From Drosophila pseudoobscura (taxonomy: Eukaryota; Arthropoda; Insecta; Diptera; Drosophilidae): a DNA stretch of 64,000 nucleotides. The translations under genes and the position numbers were made by a program. This document shows, one piece after another, positions 24,749 through 34,825 of the stretch; position 1 is the stretch's first letter; every line of letters starts with the position of its first letter. Under the pieces are notes generated by a model that was not told the DNA's origin, ran no database searches, and worked only from the letters and a program-made list of their open reading frames with translations. Location of the stretch: assembly GCF_009870125.1 (NCBI RefSeq), contig NC_046679.1, positions 16,740,001 through 16,804,000 on the forward strand, written 5' to 3'.

Positions 24749-24754
24749 TTTATT
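24749..24754 (-). terminator. Candidate distal poly(A) signal of how
   Basis: TTTATT on plus gives AATAAA in the how transcript, followed by a UG/A-rich stretch. Many other AATAAA hexamers occur between here and 30600 because the region is AT-rich, so this is only one possibility. Confidence 0.25.
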
Positions 24755-26100
24755 TATGCAAAAAGTTAAACATAATCGTACATAAATATATGTATTGTAT
24801 GTATAGATTTCTATTCATTTGATTTGTTACATGTGTGCGTATATAGTATGTATGTATCTGGTGTATTCATAGACAAGCTCTGATCATGTGTGAATGGATT
24901 ATCTAACAATTAATCGATGAATTAATTCGTACTCAAGCGCATGCACCTCAGATCTCTTGGGGCTGCTGCTGGATGAACATTTGTATTCTGGTTGTTATTC
25001 TGATTTTGGGTATTAAGAGACACAACATTCGGTTAATGAGAGCGCTTACTCGACTAAAGGTATATTGTATGTTTTCAAAATGTTAATCAATTAGCAAGGC
25101 CAAAGAGAATTTTGAAATTGCTACAATTGCACGATTGCCGTTATTATCTATCATTAGGTATTATCATTATTATTATTATTATACTATATTTATATTTTTC
25201 ATCGATGTTGAGTATAAGATCTCACAATTTGCAGAATAATTTCAAAATTTGTGTGTGGTTTCATTTCGTTATTTTGATTGATGCCAATTCTTGAACGTCA
25301 TTTAAGGCACAGATTGAGATATAATTTCCTCTCCAGAAAAAAAAACAAATAAAAATTCTTCAATTTAAAATATAACTCTGCCCCAAGTTTCGCTTGGACC
25401 GCTTTGTATGCTTTGTACCATAATTTAAATGCAATTAATTCGCTTTATTTTCGTCGCTGCTAATCTGTCGTCTATCCGTTAAGATATGTATTTATGTATA
25501 AAAAAAAACTGCTCTACATTTAGTTTAAGAGATTTGTTTACTTCAACAATGCCTGGAGACCTCGTTTTGGCCGCTGGATGTTTATTTTAAATCAAAGAAT
25601 TTCTTTTTGTGTGGTGCCTTCTTCTTGGGCAAAAGTATTTGTTTGCTCTTCTCGCTTTTTTTCTCTCTTGTTTTGTGGTTTTATTTCTGCATATAATACA
25701 TTAGCTTTAGATTATTTAAAATAATTTAAGTGTAGCTTTTAATTGTACATTATATTGATATTATTACTCGTACCATAATTATCGTAATATGGTTATTTTC
25801 ATTAACTAAATATGGCTGTTAGACGTGATTAATGTGGTATTATGCAAATTAATGTTTCGCTCGCTTTTCTCGGCTGCTCCGCTGATTCCCCCACTCCCCC
25901 ACTCCATCGCACACGACCAAGGGGAGGGGGACCGAGGCTGCCCAGATATGTATGGTGTTTGTAGATATATATATATATAATGTAACATAATCATAATCAA
26001 AAATACTTCATCAACAAGAATTTGCGTCAGTTTAACAACAACAAAAATATATATATATCAATATTTCTGTTTAACTTAGGCTTACAGAACTAGAGATAGC

Positions 26101-26158
26101 TGTGGCAAGGAACCTGCACCCAACGGGATGAGTACTTACGTACAGATTCCTTGCCGCA
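26101..26158. other. Strong hairpin in presumed how 3' UTR
   Basis: Bases 26101-26112 pair with 26147-26158 (12 pairs, one of them T-G), then after one mismatch three more pairs and after another mismatch two more, leaving a loop of about 20 bases. The size is that of a short precursor hairpin, and it is more GC-rich than its surroundings. I do not recognise a known fly microRNA in either arm. It could fold in either strand's RNA. Confidence 0.5.
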
Positions 26159-26911
26159 AATCTTGCAATGATACACAATCAATAATGTGGTGGATGCGGG
26201 GGGTTTTTTAAAAAAAAACAACAACTAATTTCAATTAGCTTATGAAAGATTCTTCTTTGCCTTACCTTGCAAATGAGTTTTTGTTTTGAAAAAATTGGTT
26301 TAAAAAAATTAAAACAGTTTCTTGGATGAGATTCCGTTAACATGATGCTCTTCTTGTTGAGGATTCTGAGGGGGGAAGCGGGGCTACTACTTCCCTATAT
26401 ACAAATTTGTATATTTATATATATGATTTAAGTATGTTTTTGTTCGTTGAACTTTTCTTGTTTCACTAAAAGCTAACATTTTGTTTTCTCCTTTTTGTTT
26501 TCTCCTTTTTGTTTTGTTTTGTTTTGTTTTGTAGGTTAACTATACTAAAATCTATGTTCGATTCTCTTATCGATTGTTTCTTCTTACATGTTGGTTTTGT
26601 TGTTGTTAACAGTTTAATGGCCACAAGATTCAATATATACTGTTTTTGTTTTTGTTTCTACTGCTGCTTATGCTGCTGCCGCTGCTATTTTTTTGTTGCA
26701 AAGTGAGTGAAGAGATTGCCGAGTAGTGAGCGAAACAGGCGGCGCCAGAGCTTCAGGATGCAGATTTTAGTGCTGGAGTTACTGGAGTGTTAGCCTGGCC
26801 CAAACACATATGCCACACACACACACATATTGCTCTGCTGCTGCTGCTGCTGCATTCCGATTGGCTTTTTTCCGATGGCGTGGCTCTGCTTCTGTGCTCA
26901 TCTAAGGCAGT

Positions 26912-26975
26912 CGGTGGTTCGTGGTTCAGGGTTCGTGGTTCATGGTTCATGGTTCGTGGTTCGTGGTTCGTCGTT
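26912..26975. repeat. GTGGTTC(A/G) short tandem repeat
   Basis: Seven to eight imperfect 7-8 bp units of the GTGGTTCG/ATGGTTCA type, continuing into a GTTGTGG tract. It lies in the presumed how 3' UTR. Confidence 0.65.
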
Positions 26976-29900
26976 GTGGGAGTGGTTGTTGTTGTTATTT
27001 GGGTTTGTAAGTGGATTTATTGAATGGTTTATTGGGAGTGTTTATGTGTAGTTGTGAAATATTTTGTTTTTTTTTGTTAATTTGTTTTTTTAAATTATAA
27101 AAATGTTTTTTTTTTGACAACAATTTAACAATTTTTTTTCAATTTTAAAAAATGTTTTTTTTTAATTTTTTTTTTATTTTAAAAATGTTTGTAAGGAATT
27201 TTGTGGTTTGTAAATTGTTTTTTTTTTAATAAAGAATATTATTTTTTTAATTTTTTTTTTGTTGTTATAGATTTTTTCAGTATTTTATTTGGTATTTTAA
27301 AAAGTATTTTATTTTTGTTATGTGGTATTTTGTTGTATTATTTTTTTATTGTTTATGTTGGTTTGGTTCGAATGTGTGTGGAGTGTGGTTTTTGGTTTAG
27401 TTAGCATGTAAAGAGAGAGAAAAAGATTCGTAGACGTGGAAATTGAGTATTGATTAATATTTCATGGTTAGCAGTTACTTTTAATCTCTCTAGGTCCTTT
27501 GTTATGCGAGTTATGAGGCTCAAAAAGTTACCAAATGACAGCTGCAGCGCATTAACCGAAATATTGGATTGTATCTGGCATATTACATGATCAGTGAGGG
27601 GACACAAACACATGCATATGGATATATAATACGAGTATATGTAGTATTTAGAGTGGTTCTTTTTTTTGTATTTTTTGCAATGGCGTACAAACGTTTAGTA
27701 ACTTTTTGCTCGATCATGATCAACCGCATCCTTCAATTAGGATATATTCGATGCGGTATACATTTTCTTGGATATAGTAAAGACAAACACATACATCATT
27801 AGAAGATTGTATTAAAATTATACGAGTATATATAGAAAAGTTGTTGATAGTGCAAAAATATTCGTGTTTTTGGTTTGTTGAAACGTTATTTGATGCAACA
27901 TTTGATGGTTATTGAAGTTCGTTCTCAGACTCGAATTTACAAGAACATGAAAGAATCTGTTTTGAAATTATTACTGAGTTTCTTCGAGCTAGTTTTCTTT
28001 TGTTTTTTGGTTAACTTGGCCTTTGGTTAGTTAAAATTAGCAATAGTATTACATCACATATTTTTATTTTTTTATTTTTGTGGCTAGACCTTGGTTTTTG
28101 TTTTTGTTTAATACGCTATATAGTTTTCATCACATAAGTTATTAGGGGAAGTAAATATTAAAATATATATATAGTATATGTATGTATGTATATAAAATTG
28201 CAGGTGCATTAGCTCTCATTTTTTTTAATTTTTACAAATGCCAGAAAGTATTTCAATTATTATGATATAAACGAAAGCGTTATTTACATTTTGTTGGTTT
28301 TTTACATTTAAAAAATAAAAAAATAAGGGTTTTTAATATATAATTTGTTCCTCTCTTGAGCAGGGGGTTGCGCAGAGTCCGGTTTGAGTTCTTTGGTGCA
28401 GATTTGTTATTCTTTTTGGTTTTGTTTCTCAATTATACAATTGTTTTGGTGTGGCATTGCTTTTAGTATCATTTGTGTGTGGATAGAGTGTATATTGCCA
28501 GTTCGATTAATCGAAAAAAGCCAGCATATGGCAAGCAATCGAAATGATGCATTGATTGAATATCAGAATTGAATTCATACACAGAAACTGACTGTTTCCC
28601 AGTTCGATAGGGGGTTATCGACTGCTTAAAGGTTAAACCTTTGAGTAATCGTTGAATCGATGTGGAATGAAAGAAATCTTGAGTTCGATTGTGGTTGTGG
28701 TTGATCGATAATTATCGATAATTATGTTTCTCTCTGTTTGTGTGTGTGTTATAAACTATTTTCTTTCTTCGGTTTGTATTTGTATTTGTACAGAGATTAT
28801 CATTTGTTGTGTAAGCAAATGCAAGTGCAATTTTATCAGTTATATATCATTAAATAACTAAGCTAAGAGAACAATTAATCGCAAATATGTATATAGAGAT
28901 TACTGTGATACCAAAACCCATAAGCTTAAAGAGTAAGTCTGTTAAGTACACGTACACAATAGATGCACATATCGGATGTCGGAGATACATATGTGTGTCT
29001 TTATATTAAGATTTATATAGTAGATGCATATGCCATGGCATTGGTAATGTTGGTTGGTAGTAGCTGGTTGGGGCTGGTTGGAACTGGCTGGGGATGCGGA
29101 TCAGACTGGGTGGTTCTGGGTGGTGGATCGTGGTAAGCATAGAGTTAGGCGTCCCAGGGGACGAGTGTGTGTATGTGAGGGGGCTTTATGTATAGGAGGT
29201 ATATGTGTGGTGTGGTGTGGTGTTTCGCATCTATCGTTTAGTCTTCTTAGTTACTAGAGTTGCAAACAAACATAGTGAAGTGTTCTTTTTGTATTATTAA
29301 TTCTGATCAATGAGTTATGTGTGACTGATTACTGATTACGAGATAAATACTTTTTAATTTTTACTGTGGGGGGTTTAGTTTTCAGAAAGCGTTAGATTTT
29401 TGGTTGAAAGTTTTTTCGAGAGAGCGAGAGGAGATCTCTGTTCTCCGAGGAGAATTTCTGAAAGAAGTCGAAGTAAAGAATCATAAGACTTGGTATGGAT
29501 TTTGTTTTGTTTTTGTTGTGTTCGCTTTTTTTTGTTTTAGATTTTCCTTTTTTATCTGTTTGTTTTGCATTGCAACAAAAATCATTGATCTTTATTGTGG
29601 TACACTTTTCGGGTTTTTCGGTTCGATTGCAACATCGTTTACATTCGAACGCATAATACAAAATAATCGTAGATATTCTTCGTTACGGACTAAACAGGGG
29701 GGGGGACTTATGGCCTAGGATACACATGTAAAATTCATATCTCATTAAAGAGGGTTCTATATATATAGTATATATAAAGAGTATATATATGGTATATGGC
29801 TTATCCGAGAGTAATACAAGGGAAAAGTCTACTACAATCTACAGATTTTGCATACAACTTTTCTCTGTTATGAATTTGTTTTTTTTTTCGGTTTTTCTTT

Positions 29901-30600
29901 TCTTTTTTTGTAAAACATCAAAGGCACAAGTCAACGTGGAAACAAAGGAAAAAATACAATATAAAAAGATTGCGTGTGTGTGTGTGTGTGTATAAATATT
30001 CATATCTAAGAAAAATAAACAACTTTTCGATTTAAGCAGCATCATGTGTGTCTGTACTCTTTTGTCAGAACTCGCAAAATGTACGAAATAAAATGCAAGT
30101 GGAAACAGAACCCCCTTGCACTTTGCTTCAAGGACAACACGTAGAGAAAGTAACAGTTTTGATATGGTAAAGAAAATATATAAAATGAGTGGAAAACACA
30201 ACTAACCTGTGGAGGCGCGGTGCCACTTGACAATTGCTTTTTTTTTTGGGTACGAGTGACGACCGATCAGGGCAGAGCGGCGGCAGCTCCGGCGGCGTTT
30301 CATTGGCTACAGTGGCATCTCGATATGTGGTTACAAGTACAGCAAATTGCTACGATAATTGATCTAAATTGTGTGTGGTTGATGGGTTACAAAAGATACG
30401 ATCTGGGCCCAACAACCACCAAATACGAATATATTTCGTATGATTTATGTATTTCTCTTTTTAATTTATATTTCTTTCTTTTTCTTCTTTGTTTTCGGGA
30501 GGGATATTTATGATTTTTTGTGGTTAAAGTTTCGCTCAGAAACGAAACAAAATTCTATAGTTTTTTGTTGTTTTTCTTGCTGTTTTTCTGCGGGTTTTTT

Positions 30601-30707
30601 TTACTGTATCTCAATGAAACCCGCCGGCTTGGCTGGCACACCGACTGTTGCGCGCTGATAGGGGTGCTCTCTGTTAGCCGCCAAACGACGCTGCTGCTTA
30701 ATGGCGC
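30601..30707 (-). CDS. how: how last coding exon, long-form C terminus
   Basis: The exon begins after TTTTATTAG and continues phase 1 from the donor at 33583. It encodes GAIKQQRRLA, then REHPYQR, then a tail ending in FIEIQ before TAA. HPYQR is the motif that keeps the long HOW isoform (and vertebrate QKI-5) in the nucleus. The tail is near-identical to the melanogaster HOW(L) end as I remember it, so the exon identity is secure. The exon is 107 nt including the stop. Confidence 0.94.
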
Positions 30708-33327
30708 CTAATAAAATATACGATACGATACATGTAGATACAGATACAGATACAGAATACGGATACAGATAGATATATATATATGTATGTGTGTATGCAT
30801 TATATAGGCATCAAATATTGTAGACGTAAACATATTCGCTAAATATGTAGCATAAAACTTACAACTAATAAATAATATATTGCATATGCTTGCTCATTTT
30901 CGAGTTCATTTCACACTTTCTCTTTTCTTTTTTGTGCCAATTTTTTTTTGGGGGGTGGGGGGGAAATCATCTCCTTTTTTTGTAACATTTAAATTCTCTG
31001 CTTCTTTGGAATGAGTCGTTCATATGTTTGTGTGTAGTTTTGATAATGGTTTTTGTTTTTGTTTTTAATTGTTGGACACAAAATAAGTGATTTTCAAGCC
31101 GCTTTTAGCCTAAGGCTATGTGTGTTTAATTCTAGAAATAATATATGTTTTTGCTGTGTATGGTTTCCCTCCTTCTTTTGATTAAATCTAGAAATATATA
31201 TATGGGTTTTGTTTGTTTGTGTAGTAGTCGTATGTATATTGATTTGATATATTGTTCTTCTGCTCGATTTGCTGACTAGTTGTGCATTCAATTCCTGGCG
31301 ATTGATTTGTAATTGCTGCTCCTGTCTCTATTTCTGTTTGCTGTGATCCTGGACGGCCTGCCTCGACTAAAACTTAGATTCTAAATTAAGCACCAACTTG
31401 ATTCAAGGCTCCTTTTCTTACTACCAAATAGATTAAGATACATTTTGCATACTTAAAGGCTCTGCTGCAATTCTGATTTTCGTATTCGTGTTCCGACAAA
31501 TGGCACTGGCTGGAAAAATTGAAACGGTTCTTCTTCTAACGTAAGGTACATTTGTGCATAAATACTGTCCCGCCCCATCATTAAACCATCGCTAATAACT
31601 ATGCAAACAATTAAATACAAAAATAAAACAAAATACTAGTCTAAAAATTGCACTTACGACACGACCCTTAAACCACAAAATGTACTTAAATCGTACAAAG
31701 AAAATGCTTATAATAATATTTAATAGATTTTTGCAACTCTGCCAACTTGGTTGAAAGTTCTTTGCCTGTCACTCTCTACCAAAAATTTGAAGAGGAAAAA
31801 AAATACTCAAGGGCTCCAAAATGAATGAGAATCAACAACTGTCTCTGCCTGTGGCTGCTGCTGCTGTGGCTGCTGTTCTCAACTAGAATATACTCATATC
31901 AAAAAAACATATTGGGGGATAACTAAGAGTCCTTTTCGATTAAGGAGGACTACGATTAAAGGGCCTAAAAATCACTTATTTTCGCCAAGTTCGCGACCTA
32001 TCGACTAACTATAGAATAGGAGAGAAAAACCCCAATTCATTGTCACTCTCTTTCTTCCATATTTCTTTTCATTGAGTATTTGTTGTGGTTGTTGTTCTTG
32101 TTGTGCCGCTTGTATACTCTCTTTTCGTGTCTAAATACATTAATTTGCATGTCAATTGTTTGTGACTGCAACTAAAAAAAACTTTAAGCTAACAATTTTC
32201 TGGTTTAAATTGGATTGTGGATTGGAGTTGGAGTTTGGAGTTTCTGTATTTTTCTGTATATTTTACTCAGGGGGAAAAATAATAGAGAGTGGGGATAGAA
32301 GTTCAAAAGACGGAGCCGGCATGCATATATCGACCAACTGGAAATATTTATGTTTGCAACAAAATTGTTTATAGAAAATATAAGATAATTATTGAATTCG
32401 TTTTTTGGTGGAAAATAAATAATGAACGAACGTTTTTAGTTCTGTTAGCTATGGTGGGGGGTTTTCTGTTTTGTTATTATTATTAATATAAAATAATAAT
32501 ACAATTATTGTCGAGTAGAAATCCATGCCCAAATAGAGTGGTTAAAAGCGTGCACTAGGCCCTCTACACATTCTTTTTCAGACAGTAACAATATGGCACT
32601 GATGGAAGATTCAAGTCCTAGATGTTTGGAAAACCTTCATCAACCCCTTTCTCGTTTTTCATTCACGTTGGGGGTTCTTCAGTAAGAACATATTTTGACA
32701 TATTTTGCACTGTAAAGCTGCTTTTTTTGTTTAATTCTCATATGCTTTTTTATTTGTTTATTTTTGCAAGAAAGTGGTGTTTCTATATGGCTTCTCCCAC
32801 CTCCCCTCTCTACAAAACGGCTTTCAAAATACAGGTAGGAGCCACCACTTTCGGACCAAAAATTGGTGCATACTTTTGGGCTGCGATCAGAGACGCATGT
32901 AGAAACGCACGTAGAACGCATGTGTAGAGTACATATACTTAAGGTAGATATCATGTAGAATCGCCGTTTGCTGTCAGGAATGGATGGGGAACTGTACTTC
33001 GGAAAACTGGCTATATTCTTAAATCTGTTTCATACAATTTGGTTATGAGTGTAGTTCTTCCCCTCTTGACAACAAAAATAAATGCAAAAATCGATCGACA
33101 TAGATTACATGTGTGTAAATGTGGACGAAACAAGACAATTAACAAATTAATAAAAAATACGAGCCACTGCTGGAGTTCCCTGCTTTTCTGTGGGTTAAGA
33201 GATGTGTTAAGAGCAAAGCCAAACAAACACGTTAACTGGAGAGACAGGGAGAGGGAGATAGAAAGAGAGCGCGGCCAACCTGGCGTATGCGTAATGTGCG
33301 CGTGTGTGTGTGTTAGGGGGTGGTCTT

Positions 33328-33335
33328 TTTTTATT
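33328..33335 (-). terminator. Candidate poly(A) signal of the short how form
   Basis: A TTTATTATT block on plus reads AATAATAAA in the how RNA, about 230 nt after the short-form stop. It is the nearest canonical signal but is unproven. Confidence 0.3.
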
Positions 33336-33486
33336 ATTGCTCGTAGATCTTCCTCCTAATTATTTTTTCTTTTTTTATATTTTCCCCATTTGTGATGGTT
33401 GATTATTGTGTGTGTTTGTGTGGGTCTACAGTTATGGCGCATAATAAATAAAATAAAATCATGAAAGATTGATATATAGATAGATT

Positions 33487-33545
33487 GATAGAGTGAAGGA
33501 TAGTGATTGAGTGAGAGAGTGATAGAGTGAGGGAGTGATAGAGTG
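33487..33545. repeat. GATAGAGTGA-type imperfect tandem repeat
   Basis: Five to six imperfect copies of a roughly 10-bp unit, GATAGAGTGA or GAGAGTGATA. It begins about 20 bases downstream of the HOW(S) stop codon in the transcript sense, where it reads as a UCACUCUAUC pyrimidine-rich repeat. Confidence 0.7.
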
Positions 33546-33562
33546 TGTGTGGGATAGTAAGA

Positions 33563-33885
33563 TTATCTGGCAAACAACCCACCGCTATGATCAGCATATT
33601 CCGTGAGCAGAGGATTGCCAGCGAGTGCCGCATAGTTCGCATAATCCGCATACGGCGCAAAGATCATTTGATGGCCGCTCTGATCGAAGGCCCCAGTCGG
33701 TGCCTGCGACAGTATGCTGGCCGCCGTTGTGGGCACGGACATCCTGGGATTCAGTATCAATGGGGCGCCGAGCGGCGCCGACGAGGGGGCACGTATCTGT
33801 GCGGCCAGTCCGGCGGGCAGGCCGGCGGGCGTCAGCAGGCGATTGTCGGAAGCAGCCACCAGACGACGCCAGTCCTCTTCGCACA
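33563..33885 (-). CDS. how: how exon with linker and short-form C terminus
   Basis: The exon starts at 33885 after a TATCCCGCAG acceptor and encodes VCEEDWRRLVAASDNR, then a proline/alanine-rich linker with ILNPRMSVPTTAASIL, and then YADHS. Read straight through, it ends in GGLFAR and TAA at 33565-33563, the HOW(S) form. A donor GTGGGT begins at 33582, just after the G at 33583, and removes that tail to join the last exon for HOW(L). The two forms therefore differ only in whether this donor is used. Identity to HOW is clear from the long shared segments. Confidence 0.94.
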
Positions 33886-34321
33886 CTGCGGGATACAGAA
33901 CAGAAGCAGAGGGAGAGCCAACGCATGAGAAAGCTGTTCGTCGTCGTACACAGAAATTTCGGAGAAAGTTGCAAATCAGTTCAATGGAATCCAGGTTTTC
34001 ATATACAATATACTATATCAAATAATACAAGTATACGATCGTATGTCTATCGTTAATGGTGGTTAGACATTGGTTAGGATTCGTTGGGCGTTGGACGTTG
34101 TAGGACGGGAGAGCCTTTCGCTTATGGTTTTTCTTTTTATTTTGGAATTCTGGTATCCATTCGTTAATTGTTAGACATTTCTGGTTAAAGATTCGATTAG
34201 CTGAATAGAAACTGGATTATATATTGGCTATATCTTTGGGTTACGGAGAGATTGTTACGGATAGATCGATTGATTGATTGATTGATTGAGAAGACTGATT
34301 GGCTTCTTGTTTTCGACATAC
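33886..34321 (-). other. how intron
   Basis: 436-bp intron with donor GTATGT at 34321 and acceptor CCGCAG ending at 33886. It contains a short GATT repeat near 34265-34288 and nothing gene-like. Confidence 0.8.
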
Positions 34322-34418
34322 CTGCGACAGATTTCGCTGTTGTGTCCCTATAGGTGCCATTTATTATGGCCAATTCCATTAGTTGGCGTTTCTTGAGCTC
34401 GTCTTCGCCTTCGGCTTG
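34322..34418 (-). CDS. how: how exon encoding QUA2
   Basis: 97-nt exon encoding [20 protein letters not shown], then [12 protein letters not shown]. This is the QUA2 segment that extends RNA contacts beyond the KH fold in STAR proteins. It enters in phase 0 and leaves in phase 1, so skipping it would shift the frame. Its acceptor is unusual: TGTACTAACAG directly precedes the exon and the upstream sequence is CA-rich rather than pyrimidine-rich. Confidence 0.93.
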
Positions 34419-34684
34419 CTGTTAGTACAGATACGGCAATGTTTTTGTGTGTGTTGTGTGTTTTGTGTTGCATTAAGGCGGATTAGATTTGTTGTTGTTT
34501 GTTTTTTCGGGTAAGAGAAAAGATGAGAGAAAAATATACATTATTAATTATATTTTGGTTAACATTCAATTTTAGCTATGAAAGAATTAAACATTAAAAG
34601 GGGCGAAAGGGGGAGAGGGGGTAACAGGCAGGGGCCATTTGATGTTTGTCTTTTTCTAGGGCCTTCAAGGGTCTTCCGACTTAC
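34419..34684 (-). other. how intron with CA-rich 3' end
   Basis: 266-bp intron. The donor is a perfect GTAAGT at 34684. The 3' end has a long CACA-rich stretch (plus-strand GTGTGTTG near 34446-34475) and then TACTAACAG at the splice site, where ACTAAC is a STAR recognition hexamer too close to the AG to be the branch point. Confidence 0.75.
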
Positions 34685-34825
34685 CGGCACAAGCAGCTTT
34701 TGAACCTCGCCCACAGCCTGGGCCAGCTTGACCTTGGCACGGTTCTCGGTGTCCTCGACGGTGATCAGGACATGCAGGTCATCGGACAAGTGCTCCCAAT
34801 TGGGCTTGCCACGATTGGCATCCTC
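34685..34825 (-). CDS. how: how exon, C-terminal part of KH domain
   Basis: 141 nt, phase 0 at both ends. It encodes [20 protein letters not shown], then [18 protein letters not shown], then GEVQKLLVP: the variable loop, third beta strand and last helix of the maxi-KH domain. The acceptor has a good pyrimidine tract (TTTCTTTTGTTTCCAG) and the donor is GTAAGT. One or two residues differ from the melanogaster protein as remembered (K for T, G for A), consistent with a different species. Confidence 0.95.

Larger units (their letters stand above)
24755..30600 (-). other. Presumed how long-form 3' UTR and downstream DNA
   Basis: AT-rich and, on the how RNA strand, A-rich sequence follows the long-form stop codon. 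It holds a perfect Pumilio-type UGUAAAUA near 28283-28290, ACUAAC-type STAR elements near 27392-27400 and 28024-28030, a 12-bp-stem hairpin at 26101-26158, a GGTTCGT-like tandem repeat at about 26912-26975 and very A-rich RNA at 27056-27330. No other protein-coding gene is supported. The true length of the UTR cannot be read from sequence. Confidence 0.5.
30708..33562 (-). other. how final intron (long form) and short-form 3' UTR
   Basis: In long-form transcripts this is intron from the donor at 33582 down to the acceptor at 30708. In short-form transcripts its first part is 3' UTR. An AATAAA in the transcript sense near 33328-33335 lies about 230 bases after the short-form stop and could be its poly(A) signal. 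A GAGTGATA-type tandem repeat sits at 33487-33545. No other gene is seen. Confidence 0.6.

Noticed and set aside
24755..30600. Enrichment of ACUAA (HOW response elements) in the how 3' UTR
   Set aside because: I count about nine ACUAA on the how strand in nearly 6 kb, which is no more than expected from the base composition. Only the ACUAAC-type sites near 27.4 and 28.0 kb are noted.
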